A stretch of DNA of 51,100 nt, from positions 1 to 51,100 of the forward strand of contig CANQUE010000011.1 of NCBI GenBank assembly GCA_947626905.1, read 5' to 3'. Below, piece after piece: positions 1 to 8,470 of the stretch. The notes below the pieces were generated by a model. That model searched no databases and was not told where the DNA came from. It saw only the letters and a program-made list of their open reading frames with translations. How positions within the stretch are numbered: the first letter of the stretch is position 1; every line of letters starts with the position of its first letter. The stretch is from an uncultured Oscillospiraceae bacterium (lineage in GTDB: Bacteria > Bacillota > Clostridia > Oscillospirales > Oscillospiraceae). The position numbers and the translations under genes are program-made.

Positions 1-226
1 ACCCAAATGAATGTGACCTTCGTAAATCCCGGGGCGGATTATATGCTCTCGCGGATCATGGAGTCCCAAGCCGAAGGTGGACGGCGCGCCGATACTGGAT
101 ACGTTGGATGCCATGTACCAGTCCCAGAGCATCGAAAGTTTCATGCGCAGCAGTTTTGCCTATTGCAAAGAACATGAGACGGAGATCCGGGAGCACATGA
201 TCCAGTCAAACGGAGCGCTCGGATAG
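1..226 (+). pseudogene. 3' part of an unidentified gene, probably frameshifted
   Basis: The window opens inside coding-like sequence. From base 1 a G/C-biased frame reads MNVTFVNPGADYML (from base 7) and stays open to a stop at 178-180. From about base 62 a second frame, one base shifted, reads SPKPKVDGAPILD and runs to a stop at 224-226. The amino-acid character moves from one frame to the other near the C-run at 64-67, as a one-base loss in a homopolymer would cause. I do not recognise the family. It could be a decayed gene, a sequencing indel or two overlapping reading frames. A strong terminator follows at 287-335, which fits a real gene end. Confidence 0.4.
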
Positions 227-286
227 ATCCACTTTTCGGCGGGATGCAAAATACCCCGCGATCCGATCATTCCGGCTGCTACAAAA

Positions 287-335
287 GGCGGAGGGAGACC
301 ACTTCTTTACGAAGTGTCTCCCTCCGCCGCGTTTT
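287..335. terminator. Strong bidirectional terminator between the first gene and lepA
   Basis: Inverted repeat with arms 287-305 and 311-328 (18 pairs, one bulged C, loop TTTAC). It is followed on the plus strand by GCGTTTTGTTTTTATTC. On the minus strand the same hairpin ends in TTTTG, so it can also stop lepA transcripts. Confidence 0.85.
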
Positions 336-339
336 GTTT

Positions 340-2123
<1,784 letters not shown>

Positions 2124-2127
<4 letters not shown>

Positions 2128-2423
2128 ATATAACTCTCCGCCTGCTCCGCGATCTGGCGCAGCTGCCGGGCCATCTGCCGGACCGCCTCGGCGGTGAGCC
2201 GGGCGCCCCCGGCGGCAGTGGTCCTGCCCAGAAGATAGTCCGCCGTCACGCCGTAGTAATCACAGGCCCGGCACACGAAGGCCAGGCCCGGCTCCCGGGC
2301 GCCGTTTTCATAGTGGCTCAGCAGAGCCTGGGAGATGTGCAGATCGGAGGCCGCTTTTCGCTGGCTCACGCCTTTTTCCCGGCGCAGCCGGGCCAGATTC
2401 GCGCAAAAATCACGCTCGCTCAT
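2124..2423 (-). CDS. Small Xre-family HTH regulator, coupled to lepA
   Basis: A 99-residue DNA-binding protein. The HTH_3 domain occupies about residues 5-65 ([19 protein letters not shown], then [16 protein letters not shown]), followed by [10 protein letters not shown], the usual end of the Xre fold. A short helical tail follows. I start it at 2423 because GAGGAAAC lies just upstream. An in-frame ATG 11 codons earlier has no such site. It shares four bases with lepA. No target is identifiable; autoregulation of the promoter at 2462-2490 would be typical of the family but is inference. Confidence 0.85.
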
Positions 2424-2461
2424 TGGTTCGTTTCCTCGCTTGCAGTGTGATAACAAGCCGT

Positions 2462-2490
2462 ATTATACCATGCCCTTCCGCTCCGTGCAA
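2462..2490 (-). promoter_or_regulatory. Sigma-A promoter of the Xre-lepA operon
   Basis: On the minus strand TTGCAC (2490-2485), a 17-base spacer and TATAAT (2467-2462). It lies about 40 bases upstream of the Xre start. Confidence 0.8.
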
Positions 2491-2528
2491 GAGGCTCCGC
2501 CGCCGGCGGATATTTTTTCCCCGCCGCC

Positions 2529-2557
2529 TTGCAATTTCCACTGGTGCGTGCTATCAT
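2529..2557 (+). promoter_or_regulatory. Sigma-A promoter of pta
   Basis: TTGCAA (2529-2534), a 17-base spacer and TATCAT (2552-2557). It is divergent from the Xre-lepA promoter and leaves a leader of about 70 bases before pta. Confidence 0.75.
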
Positions 2558-2633
2558 TTATTTAAAGTGATGCGGGGCCCGGCCCCGCGGCTTATCATAC
2601 ATACGACGTTTTATCAAGAGAGGAGAATCCGAC

Positions 2634-3617
2634 ATGTTTCAACAGCTGATCGACTCCCTGCGCGCCCGGCCCCGCAAGATCGTCTTCACCGAGGGCAACG
2701 ACCCCCGTATCCTGGAAGCCGCCGCCCGGCTCCTGTCCGGCACCTTCCTGACCCCCATCCTCATGGGCAATGAGCTGGAGATCCTGTCCGCCGCCCAGAA
2801 ATACGGCTTCAACATCCGGGGCGCCACGATCATCGACCCCAAGACCTACCCCGACACCGAGGCCATGGTCCAGAAAATGGTGGAGCTGCGCCACGGCAAG
2901 ATGACCGAGGAGCAGTGCCGGGAGGCCCTGCAGCACCGCAACTACTTCGGCACCATGCTGGTGGCCATGGGCCACGCCGACGCCCTGCTGGGCGGCGCGA
3001 CTTATTCCACCGCCGACACGGTCCGTCCCGCCCTGCAGCTGATCAAGACCAAGCCGGGCAACAAGATCGTCTCCTCCTGCTTCATCATGGTCAAGCCCAG
3101 CCCCACCGGCGACAGGACCGTCCTGGCCATGGGCGACTGCGCCATCAACATCCACCCCACCGAGGACGACCTGGTGGAGATCGCCACCGAGACGGTGAAG
3201 TGCGGCCGCCTGTTCGGCATCGACCCCAAGGTGGCCTTCCTCAGCTACTCCACCTTTGGCTCCGGCAAGGGTGAGGACGTGGACAAGATGCGCAACGCCG
3301 CCGAGCGGGTGAAGGCCATCATGCCCAGCGTGCCCATCACCGGCGAGATGCAGTTCGACGCCGCCGTGAGCCCCGTGGTGGCCCACACCAAGTGCCCGGA
3401 CGACCGGGTGGCCGGCTACGCCAACGTGTTCATCTTCCCGGACATCAACGCCGGCAACATCGGCTACAAGATCGCCCAGCGGCTGGGCGGCTTCGAGGCC
3501 TACGGCCCCATCCTGTGCGGCCTGAACGCCCCCATCAACGACCTGAGCCGCGGCTGCAACGCCGAGGAGGTCTATTCCATGGCCATCATCACCGCCGCCC
3601 AGGCCAATATGGTGTAA
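2634..3617 (+). CDS. pta: Phosphate acetyltransferase
   Basis: Interconverts acetyl-CoA and acetyl phosphate, the first step of acetate fermentation. The 327-residue length fits the short class I Pta of Firmicutes. Typical blocks are visible: KIVFTEGNDPRILEAA at the N-terminus, the GGATYSTADTVRPALQ region, and the C-terminal PDINAGNIGYKIAQRLGG and GPILCGLNAPINDLSRG, which form the active-site region. GAGAGGAGA at 2618-2626 supports the ATG at 2634. The gene stands alone; the usual partner ackA is not adjacent. Downstream lie a perfect hairpin and the structured element at 3654-3800. Confidence 0.96.
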   Translation: MFQQLIDSLRARPRKIVFTEGNDPRILEAAARLLSGTFLTPILMGNELEILSAAQKYGFNIRGATIIDPKTYPDTEAMVQKMVELRHGKMTEEQCREALQHRNYFGTMLVAMGHADALLGGATYSTADTVRPALQLIKTKPGNKIVSSCFIMVKPSPTGDRTVLAMGDCAINIHPTEDDLVEIATETVKCGRLFGIDPKVAFLSYSTFGSGKGEDVDKMRNAAERVKAIMPSVPITGEMQFDAAVSPVVAHTKCPDDRVAGYANVFIFPDINAGNIGYKIAQRLGGFEAYGPILCGLNAPINDLSRGCNAEEVYSMAIITAAQANMV

Positions 3618-3618
3618 G

Positions 3619-3648
3619 TTTCGTTTGAATGCCAGCATTCAAACGAAA
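3619..3648 (+). other. Perfect 14-bp inverted repeat directly after pta
   Basis: Arms 3619-3632 and 3635-3648 are perfect reverse complements separated by two bases. It starts two bases after the pta stop. There is no U-run on either strand, so it is not a canonical intrinsic terminator. It may be a 3'-end-protecting hairpin or part of the larger element that begins at 3654. Confidence 0.75.
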
Positions 3649-3653
3649 AAATC

Positions 3654-3800
3654 GCGGCCCGCTGCAGCGCAAAACGCCCCGTCCTGTTCAGGACGGGGCG
3701 TTCTCGTTTGCGGGCCGAGAAGTGTATGATCTCCGAGGTACACGCCCCCGGAGATCATATCCGACTTTATTCGCCTCTGCGGCGGCAAACTCTGCGAGGC
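3654..3800 (+). ncRNA. Structured dispersed element, copy A
   Basis: Shares long identical blocks with 50733-50899 on the other strand. The blocks are GCGGCCCGCTGCAGCGC (3654-3670), GGGCGTTC (3696-3703), TTGCGGGCCGAGAAGTGT (3708-3725), GTACACGCC (3738-3746) and TTCGCC, CTGCGGCGGC, TGCGAGGC (3770-3800). The first and third blocks can pair (CGGCCCGC with GCGGGCCG), enclosing a local hairpin at 3673-3702. The GTACACGCC block sits in the loop of an 11-bp hairpin (3725-3735 with 3749-3759). This stem differs in sequence from copy B but is still paired. I do not recognise the family. No gene starts downstream of this copy; it lies between convergent genes. Confidence 0.7.
3673..3702 (+). terminator. 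Hairpin within element copy A, possible pta terminator
   Basis: 12-bp perfect stem (3673-3684 with 3691-3702), loop TGTTCA. It is followed only by CTCGTTTG, so terminator strength is doubtful. It occupies the variable branch of the structured element. Confidence 0.45.
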
Positions 3801-3813
3801 AGAGAGGCCCCCT

Positions 3814-6480
3814 TTAGCCCCGGACCACCTCGAAGAAGATCTCGTCCGTGCCTGTGGGCAGGCCCTTCACGGTGAAGAAGTGCAGCTCGTTGTTATCCAC
3901 CTTGCCCACGCTGGCGTAGGGGCTCAGGCTCTTCAGCTTATAGCCCGGCTTCAGGTTGAAGAAGTTCTCCGCCATATGGTAGGAGGCAAGGCTGCCGCTT
4001 TCGTCCAGGAATATGAACCGGGAGGTCCCGTCGCCGGCTCTGCTGCCGCCCAGCGGGTCCTTGATGGTGACCTGCAGCACCCGGGGCGCGCCGTCGCCAT
4101 GGATCATAGTCATCTCGATGTCCTCGTCGTTGGAGACGTCCGTCTCCCAGTACAGCTCACAGCTCAGGCCGTCGCCGCTGGGGCTCAGGCCGTAGCCGCC
4201 GCCGTAGCCCTCGGAACACTTGATGCCGTAGCCGTTTTCAAGGCAAATGAACAACAACAGGCTGTGCGTTTCCACTTCGCCGCTGGCCTCCACGGAGATC
4301 ATGCCCGCGGGGTCCACATTGTGGATGATGATATGGCCGCCGCCCCGGAGGGTGTAGGTGTAGGTATCGCCGTCGATCACAGGCTCATAGGCTTCGTGGT
4401 AGAACGTGCCGTTGGCCGAGGCGCCGTAGTCGGCGTAGAGGTCGCCCTCGGGAATGCCGGTGTTACACCACTTCTCCAGCGCGGGACCGGAGGAGAAGTC
4501 CGCCACATGGGGGTGGCTGGGTACGACCTTGCTCAGGCAGTCGGTGCGCACATAGCCGGTATAATCCCAGCCGGTGAAGCCCTCGCCGGTCTCGTACTCG
4601 TGGTACACCACCGGGGTCCAGCCGTTCTCGTCGGGACCCAGGCGGGACACCTCGTAGGTGGAATAAAGGGTGCAGATTACCTCGTAGCTCGTCCCCGGGC
4701 CGGAGTACAGACGGGTCAGGTTCCGGGTGCACCACATGATGTCCTCGCCGGAGCGGTCCAGATCCCAGTAGGTCTCGGACCACTGCTGTATCCACTGGCC
4801 GCCGTCCTCGCCGTTGTCATACAGGCCGTCGTCGATCTTGTCCCGCTTGGGCTTGATGAGGTTGGGGTTGTCCAGATTCCGCTCGGTGTGGGAGGCAGGG
4901 GCCTCGTAGGTCACCACCGTGTCCTCCGGCTGCTGCTCTGTGCCGGCGGCGGGCATACTGGTGGGATAGCAGCCCACCAGCTCGTCGTACCGCAGCAACA
5001 TGGCGCATACCTCCGCCCGGGTGGCGGGGTTGCCGGGACGGAGGGTGCCGTCCTCGTAGCCGGTGACGATGCCGTAATCCAGCGCCCACTGCATGGCCAT
5101 CTGGGCATAGGGCTGCACGTCCCCGCCGTCGGAATAGTTGCCCAGCAGGCTCCCGGACCAGGGGGTGGGCTGGCCCGCCATGCGGTACAGCATGGCCGCC
5201 AGCTGCTCCCGGGTGACGGCGCTGTCCGGCTCGAAAGAGCTGTCGCTGGCGCCGTTCACCGCGCCTATGGCGTTGGCCCAGGCGACCGCGTCCTTATAAT
5301 AGTCCGCCGTCAGGTCCTGGAACGCGGCGGCCCGTTCCGCGATGGGCGTCCCGGCCTGGCGCCAGATCATGGTCACGGTCTGGCCCCGGGAGGCGCAGGC
5401 GTTGGGGGAGAAGGTGTCCTCGCCGGTGCCGGCGATCATGCCGGCGGCATAGGCCCGCTCCACCGTGTCCTTATACCAGGCGCTGTCCGCCACGTCCTTG
5501 AAGGTGCCGGTGGCGGCGATGGGCGCGGGCTGGTCGGCGGCCGGTCCCTCCGCCGCCGGGGCGGGGCCCTCTTCCGTTTCCGGGGCGGGCTGGTCCTCCG
5601 GGGCCGTGAAGGGCTCGCCGGCCTTCACCACCGCGATGGCGAAGCTCTCCGCGTCGTCGTTCACATGCAGCACATAGCGGGTGCACCCCGGTTCCCAGTC
5701 AGGCAGGGTGGGGCTGGTGACCTCGGCCACATAGCCGCCCTCCAGCACCTGAATGGTATAGCCGCTCTTCACCGTATAGGCGAACTCACCTCCGGTGGTC
5801 ACGACGCGCCGGCCGGTCCCGTCCTCCAGAGTATCCTCCCATTCCCAGGAGGAACCCCAGTTATCCCCCGAGGACACCACGTCCCAGGAGAAGTTGTAAA
5901 ACGTAAACGGGATGACCTTCGGCAGGATATCGTCGGTGGGCACCACGCTGACCGTCACGGTCCCGCTCTCCGGGGCCGCCACCGTCACAAAGCGCCAGAC
6001 ATAAAAATCGTCGCTGCTGCTCCCCAGCAGCATGTTGGAGAACTCGTCCTTCTCTATGCTCCCGCCGTCCACGGTGAGTTCATATTCCGGCGCCACGCTG
6101 AACACGATCTCGCACCCGGGCGCCACGGTGACCTGGGTCGCCAGGCTCCCGCTCTCGTCCACCCAAACCTTCTTTGGGTCGGCATACTCGCTCTCGTAAT
6201 AGCCGTAATAGGTGCCCTCCGGATGGGTGTAGTAGTGGGTCCCGTCCGGGCCGTCATAGTGGTAGAACTCCACCTGCTCCACCGCGCCGGTGAGGCTCAC
6301 CGTCACGCCCGCCGCCGCTTCCGGCGCGTCCAGGGCCATGGTCTGGGGCGCGTCCGCCGGGGCCTCCTCCGTCTGCGCCGGTTCGGGCTCCGGGACCTCC
6401 TCCCCGTCCGCCAGGGCGGTCACAGGCAGGCACAGGATCATCAGCGCCGCCAACAGCGCGCTCAGCCATCTCTTGTTCAT
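3814..6480 (-). CDS. Secreted S-layer-homology (SLH) protein with SH3-like segment
   Basis: A large surface protein of 888 residues. A signal peptide covers residues 1-24 (NKRWLSALLAALMILCLPVTALA). An unassigned N-terminal part follows to about 320. Three SLH repeats then appear at about 326-380 (FKDVADSAWYKDTVERAYAAG), 386-440 and 448-500. SLH repeats anchor proteins to pyruvylated cell-wall polymers. Around 585-660, LTRLYSGPGTSYEVICTLYS resembles a bacterial SH3 domain. The C-terminal 200 residues are unassigned. The start at 6480 is chosen from AAAGGAGG seven bases upstream. It is the last gene of a sigma factor / membrane protein / SLH operon, which suggests envelope-stress-controlled expression (inference). 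Confidence 0.85.
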   Translation of the reverse strand: MNKRWLSALLAALMILCLPVTALADGEEVPEPEPAQTEEAPADAPQTMALDAPEAAAGVTVSLTGAVEQVEFYHYDGPDGTHYYTHPEGTYYGYYESEYADPKKVWVDESGSLATQVTVAPGCEIVFSVAPEYELTVDGGSIEKDEFSNMLLGSSSDDFYVWRFVTVAAPESGTVTVSVVPTDDILPKVIPFTFYNFSWDVVSSGDNWGSSWEWEDTLEDGTGRRVVTTGGEFAYTVKSGYTIQVLEGGYVAEVTSPTLPDWEPGCTRYVLHVNDDAESFAIAVVKAGEPFTAPEDQPAPETEEGPAPAAEGPAADQPAPIAATGTFKDVADSAWYKDTVERAYAAGMIAGTGEDTFSPNACASRGQTVTMIWRQAGTPIAERAAAFQDLTADYYKDAVAWANAIGAVNGASDSSFEPDSAVTREQLAAMLYRMAGQPTPWSGSLLGNYSDGGDVQPYAQMAMQWALDYGIVTGYEDGTLRPGNPATRAEVCAMLLRYDELVGCYPTSMPAAGTEQQPEDTVVTYEAPASHTERNLDNPNLIKPKRDKIDDGLYDNGEDGGQWIQQWSETYWDLDRSGEDIMWCTRNLTRLYSGPGTSYEVICTLYSTYEVSRLGPDENGWTPVVYHEYETGEGFTGWDYTGYVRTDCLSKVVPSHPHVADFSSGPALEKWCNTGIPEGDLYADYGASANGTFYHEAYEPVIDGDTYTYTLRGGGHIIIHNVDPAGMISVEASGEVETHSLLLFICLENGYGIKCSEGYGGGYGLSPSGDGLSCELYWETDVSNDEDIEMTMIHGDGAPRVLQVTIKDPLGGSRAGDGTSRFIFLDESGSLASYHMAENFFNLKPGYKLKSLSPYASVGKVDNNELHFFTVKGLPTGTDEIFFEVVRG

Positions 6481-6493
6481 CTTCATACCTCCT

Positions 6494-7243
6494 TTACCGT
6501 TCAAACAGTTCTTCGGCATAGACCGTCATCTCCTCCCGGCTCATGCCCTGGGAGATGATCTCGATCCACACCCCCCGGACCTCGTCGGCCCAGGCAAGGC
6601 TCATCCTTCCTTCGTCCTCTACCAGCAGGGCGTACGCCCCGTGCACATAGGTCTGCTCGCCGCCGTCCGGGGAGCCGGCATACATGGCGTAGCTCTCCCC
6701 CGGCTCGATCACGGTCATGTCCACTTCCACCTGGCCCCCCTGGCCGTTTCCGTACAGGATCACCAGCATCCCGGGCAGGGAGTGGAACTGGATCAGGGAA
6801 TAGCCCTCCGGGGCCTTGTCCGGGTCGAACACCTTGTCCAGCCGCTGGTCGGCGGGCAGGGCCGCCTCGCCGCCGGAGAAGCTCCACCGGGCGTTCACCC
6901 CGTCCCGGACCACCGTCAGATGGGGCCGGGACCGGAGAAAGCCGTCGCTGCTGGCATACACGGCGGTGAGAAGGCTGGCCGCCACCGCCGCCACCACCAT
7001 GGCCCGCACCGCGTGGCGGCGCAGCTTGCCCATGGCCAGCCGGCGGCTGCGCCGGGCCATGGCCTGGCGGATGGTCTCCCGGCAGCGGCTGTCCGCTCCC
7101 TCCGGAGGCGCGGCGGCGGGGTCCGCCCCCAGCGCGTCCAGCTCTCCGTCCAGCGCCGCTCCCTCCTGGCCCACCACCTGGGCCATCAGGCTCCGGAGCA
7201 GGGCGTCCTCCGGATCAGTTTTCGGTCTGTTCCAATTCGTCAT
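6494..7243 (-). CDS. DUF4367-like membrane protein, candidate anti-sigma partner
   Basis: A 249-residue protein. The N-terminal 75 residues are charged and cytosolic-looking. One membrane segment lies at about 80-96 (AMVVAAVAASLLTAVYA). The C-terminal half is extracellular and resembles DUF4367, ending LAWADEVRGVWIEIISQGMS then EEMTVYAEEL. This layout (sigma factor gene overlapping a single-pass protein with DUF4367) recurs in Clostridia, and an anti-sigma or sensor role is the usual inference. No classical zinc-binding anti-sigma motif (HxxxCxxC) is visible. It overlaps the sigma gene by 29 bases and ends 13 bases before the SLH gene starts. Confidence 0.7.
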   Translation of the reverse strand: MTNWNRPKTDPEDALLRSLMAQVVGQEGAALDGELDALGADPAAAPPEGADSRCRETIRQAMARRSRRLAMGKLRRHAVRAMVVAAVAASLLTAVYASSDGFLRSRPHLTVVRDGVNARWSFSGGEAALPADQRLDKVFDPDKAPEGYSLIQFHSLPGMLVILYGNGQGGQVEVDMTVIEPGESYAMYAGSPDGGEQTYVHGAYALLVEDEGRMSLAWADEVRGVWIEIISQGMSREEMTVYAEELFER

Positions 7244-7793
7244 CGATGCATCGTTCCTTTTTCATCTCCCGCAGGGCGTTCCTGCGGGCGCGGGTCAGCT
7301 TCATCCTCACGCTGCTGGGTTTGCATCCGGCCAGCCGGGCCAGCTCCCGGTCGTCCAGGCCCAATATGTACCGGCCGCTCAGGAGCAGCTGGTCCGCCTC
7401 CGGCAGCCGGGGCCATACCCGGCGCAGCGCCGACAGCTGTTCCTCCCGGACCATCAGCTCGTCCAGCGTGGGCCCCCCGCTGGGCGCGTCCGCCTCCTCC
7501 GGCAGCTCCGCCGTGTGCTTTTGCACCACGTTCATGTGCTTGAGGTAGTTGATGGCGGTGTTTCTGACAATGATAACAACCATGGCGGGCAAAACGCAAC
7601 GGTCCACCCGCCGCAGCGTGTCCACGTTCTCCACCAGCTTCACCAGTACGTCCTGGACGATCTCCTCGGCCGCCTGGGGATCGGTGGTATATTTTCTCGC
7701 GGTGGAGAACATCAGCCGTCGGTACTGTTCATACAGCCCCACGATGAACTCCTGCGCGTCGGTCTGCTCCTGGGATAGGACGGAAGGCGGCAT
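7215..7793 (-). CDS. ECF-type RNA polymerase sigma factor
   Basis: 192 residues with sigma-70 region 2 at about 15-85 (LYEQYRRLMFSTARKYTTD, then AAEEIVQDVLVKL) and region 4 at about 122-180 (LPEADQLLLSGRYILGLDDR, SSVRMKLTRARRNALREM). It binds core RNA polymerase and redirects transcription. AAGGAGG eight bases before the ATG supports the start. It heads the operon with the membrane protein and SLH protein. A TTGCAG/TTAATT pair with a 17-base spacer lies upstream on the minus strand but is weak, so I do not annotate a promoter. Confidence 0.88.
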   Translation of the reverse strand: MPPSVLSQEQTDAQEFIVGLYEQYRRLMFSTARKYTTDPQAAEEIVQDVLVKLVENVDTLRRVDRCVLPAMVVIIVRNTAINYLKHMNVVQKHTAELPEEADAPSGGPTLDELMVREEQLSALRRVWPRLPEADQLLLSGRYILGLDDRELARLAGCKPSSVRMKLTRARRNALREMKKERCIDDELEQTEN

Positions 7794-7934
7794 GTCTGAC
7801 CTCCTTACTTGGGCTTCTATATATAATTAAACAGCCGAAACGGAAAACTGCAACACCAAATTGTAATTTTTATAGAACTTTTGTAACTATTTCCTCCCCT
7901 CCGGTGTGGCATAATGGCCGGGAGGTGAAGCGGA

Positions 7935-8381
7935 ATGGAACGGGAGGACTATATGCGCATGGCCCTGGACCAGGCCCGCCAGGCGCTGGAAACGGGGGAC
8001 GTGCCGGTGGGCTGCGTGGTGACGGACCGGGAGGGACGGGTCATCGGCCGGGGCCGGAACCGGCGGCAGGAGCGGCAGAACGCCGTCCGCCACGCGGAGA
8101 TCGAGGCCATCGAGGCCGCCTGCGCCGCGGCGGGCTCCTGGCGGCTGGACGGGTGCGCCCTGTATGTGACCCTGGAGCCCTGCCCCATGTGCGCCGGGGC
8201 CATCATCAACGCCCGCATCCCCACGGTGGTATACGGGGCCAAGGAGCCCCAGACCGGGTCCTGCGGCAGCGTGATCAACCTCTTCGAGGAGCGCTATGGC
8301 CACCGGCCCGCCATATACGGCGGGGTGCTGGAGGAGGAGTGCGCGGCGCTGCTGCGGTCCTTTTTCGCGGCGCTGCGGTGA
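7935..8381 (+). CDS. tadA: tRNA-specific adenosine deaminase TadA
   Basis: Converts adenosine-34 to inosine in tRNA-Arg(ACG) to allow wobble reading. The 148 residues carry the zinc deaminase motifs HAE (residues 54-56, proton-shuttling Glu) and PCPMC (zinc ligands), with VTLEPCPMCAGAIINARI typical of TadA. GGGAGGTGAAGC precedes the ATG. It stands upstream of, but is probably not functionally tied to, the lipoprotein gene 89 bases downstream. Confidence 0.94.
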   Translation: MEREDYMRMALDQARQALETGDVPVGCVVTDREGRVIGRGRNRRQERQNAVRHAEIEAIEAACAAAGSWRLDGCALYVTLEPCPMCAGAIINARIPTVVYGAKEPQTGSCGSVINLFEERYGHRPAIYGGVLEEECAALLRSFFAALR

Positions 8382-8470
8382 GCGAGTTTACATTTTCGCC
8401 ACAGGATGCGGGAGAACTGTTCACATTTTCCCGGTATAGTTGGGCCATCTGAAAAACGGAGGACCGATCC

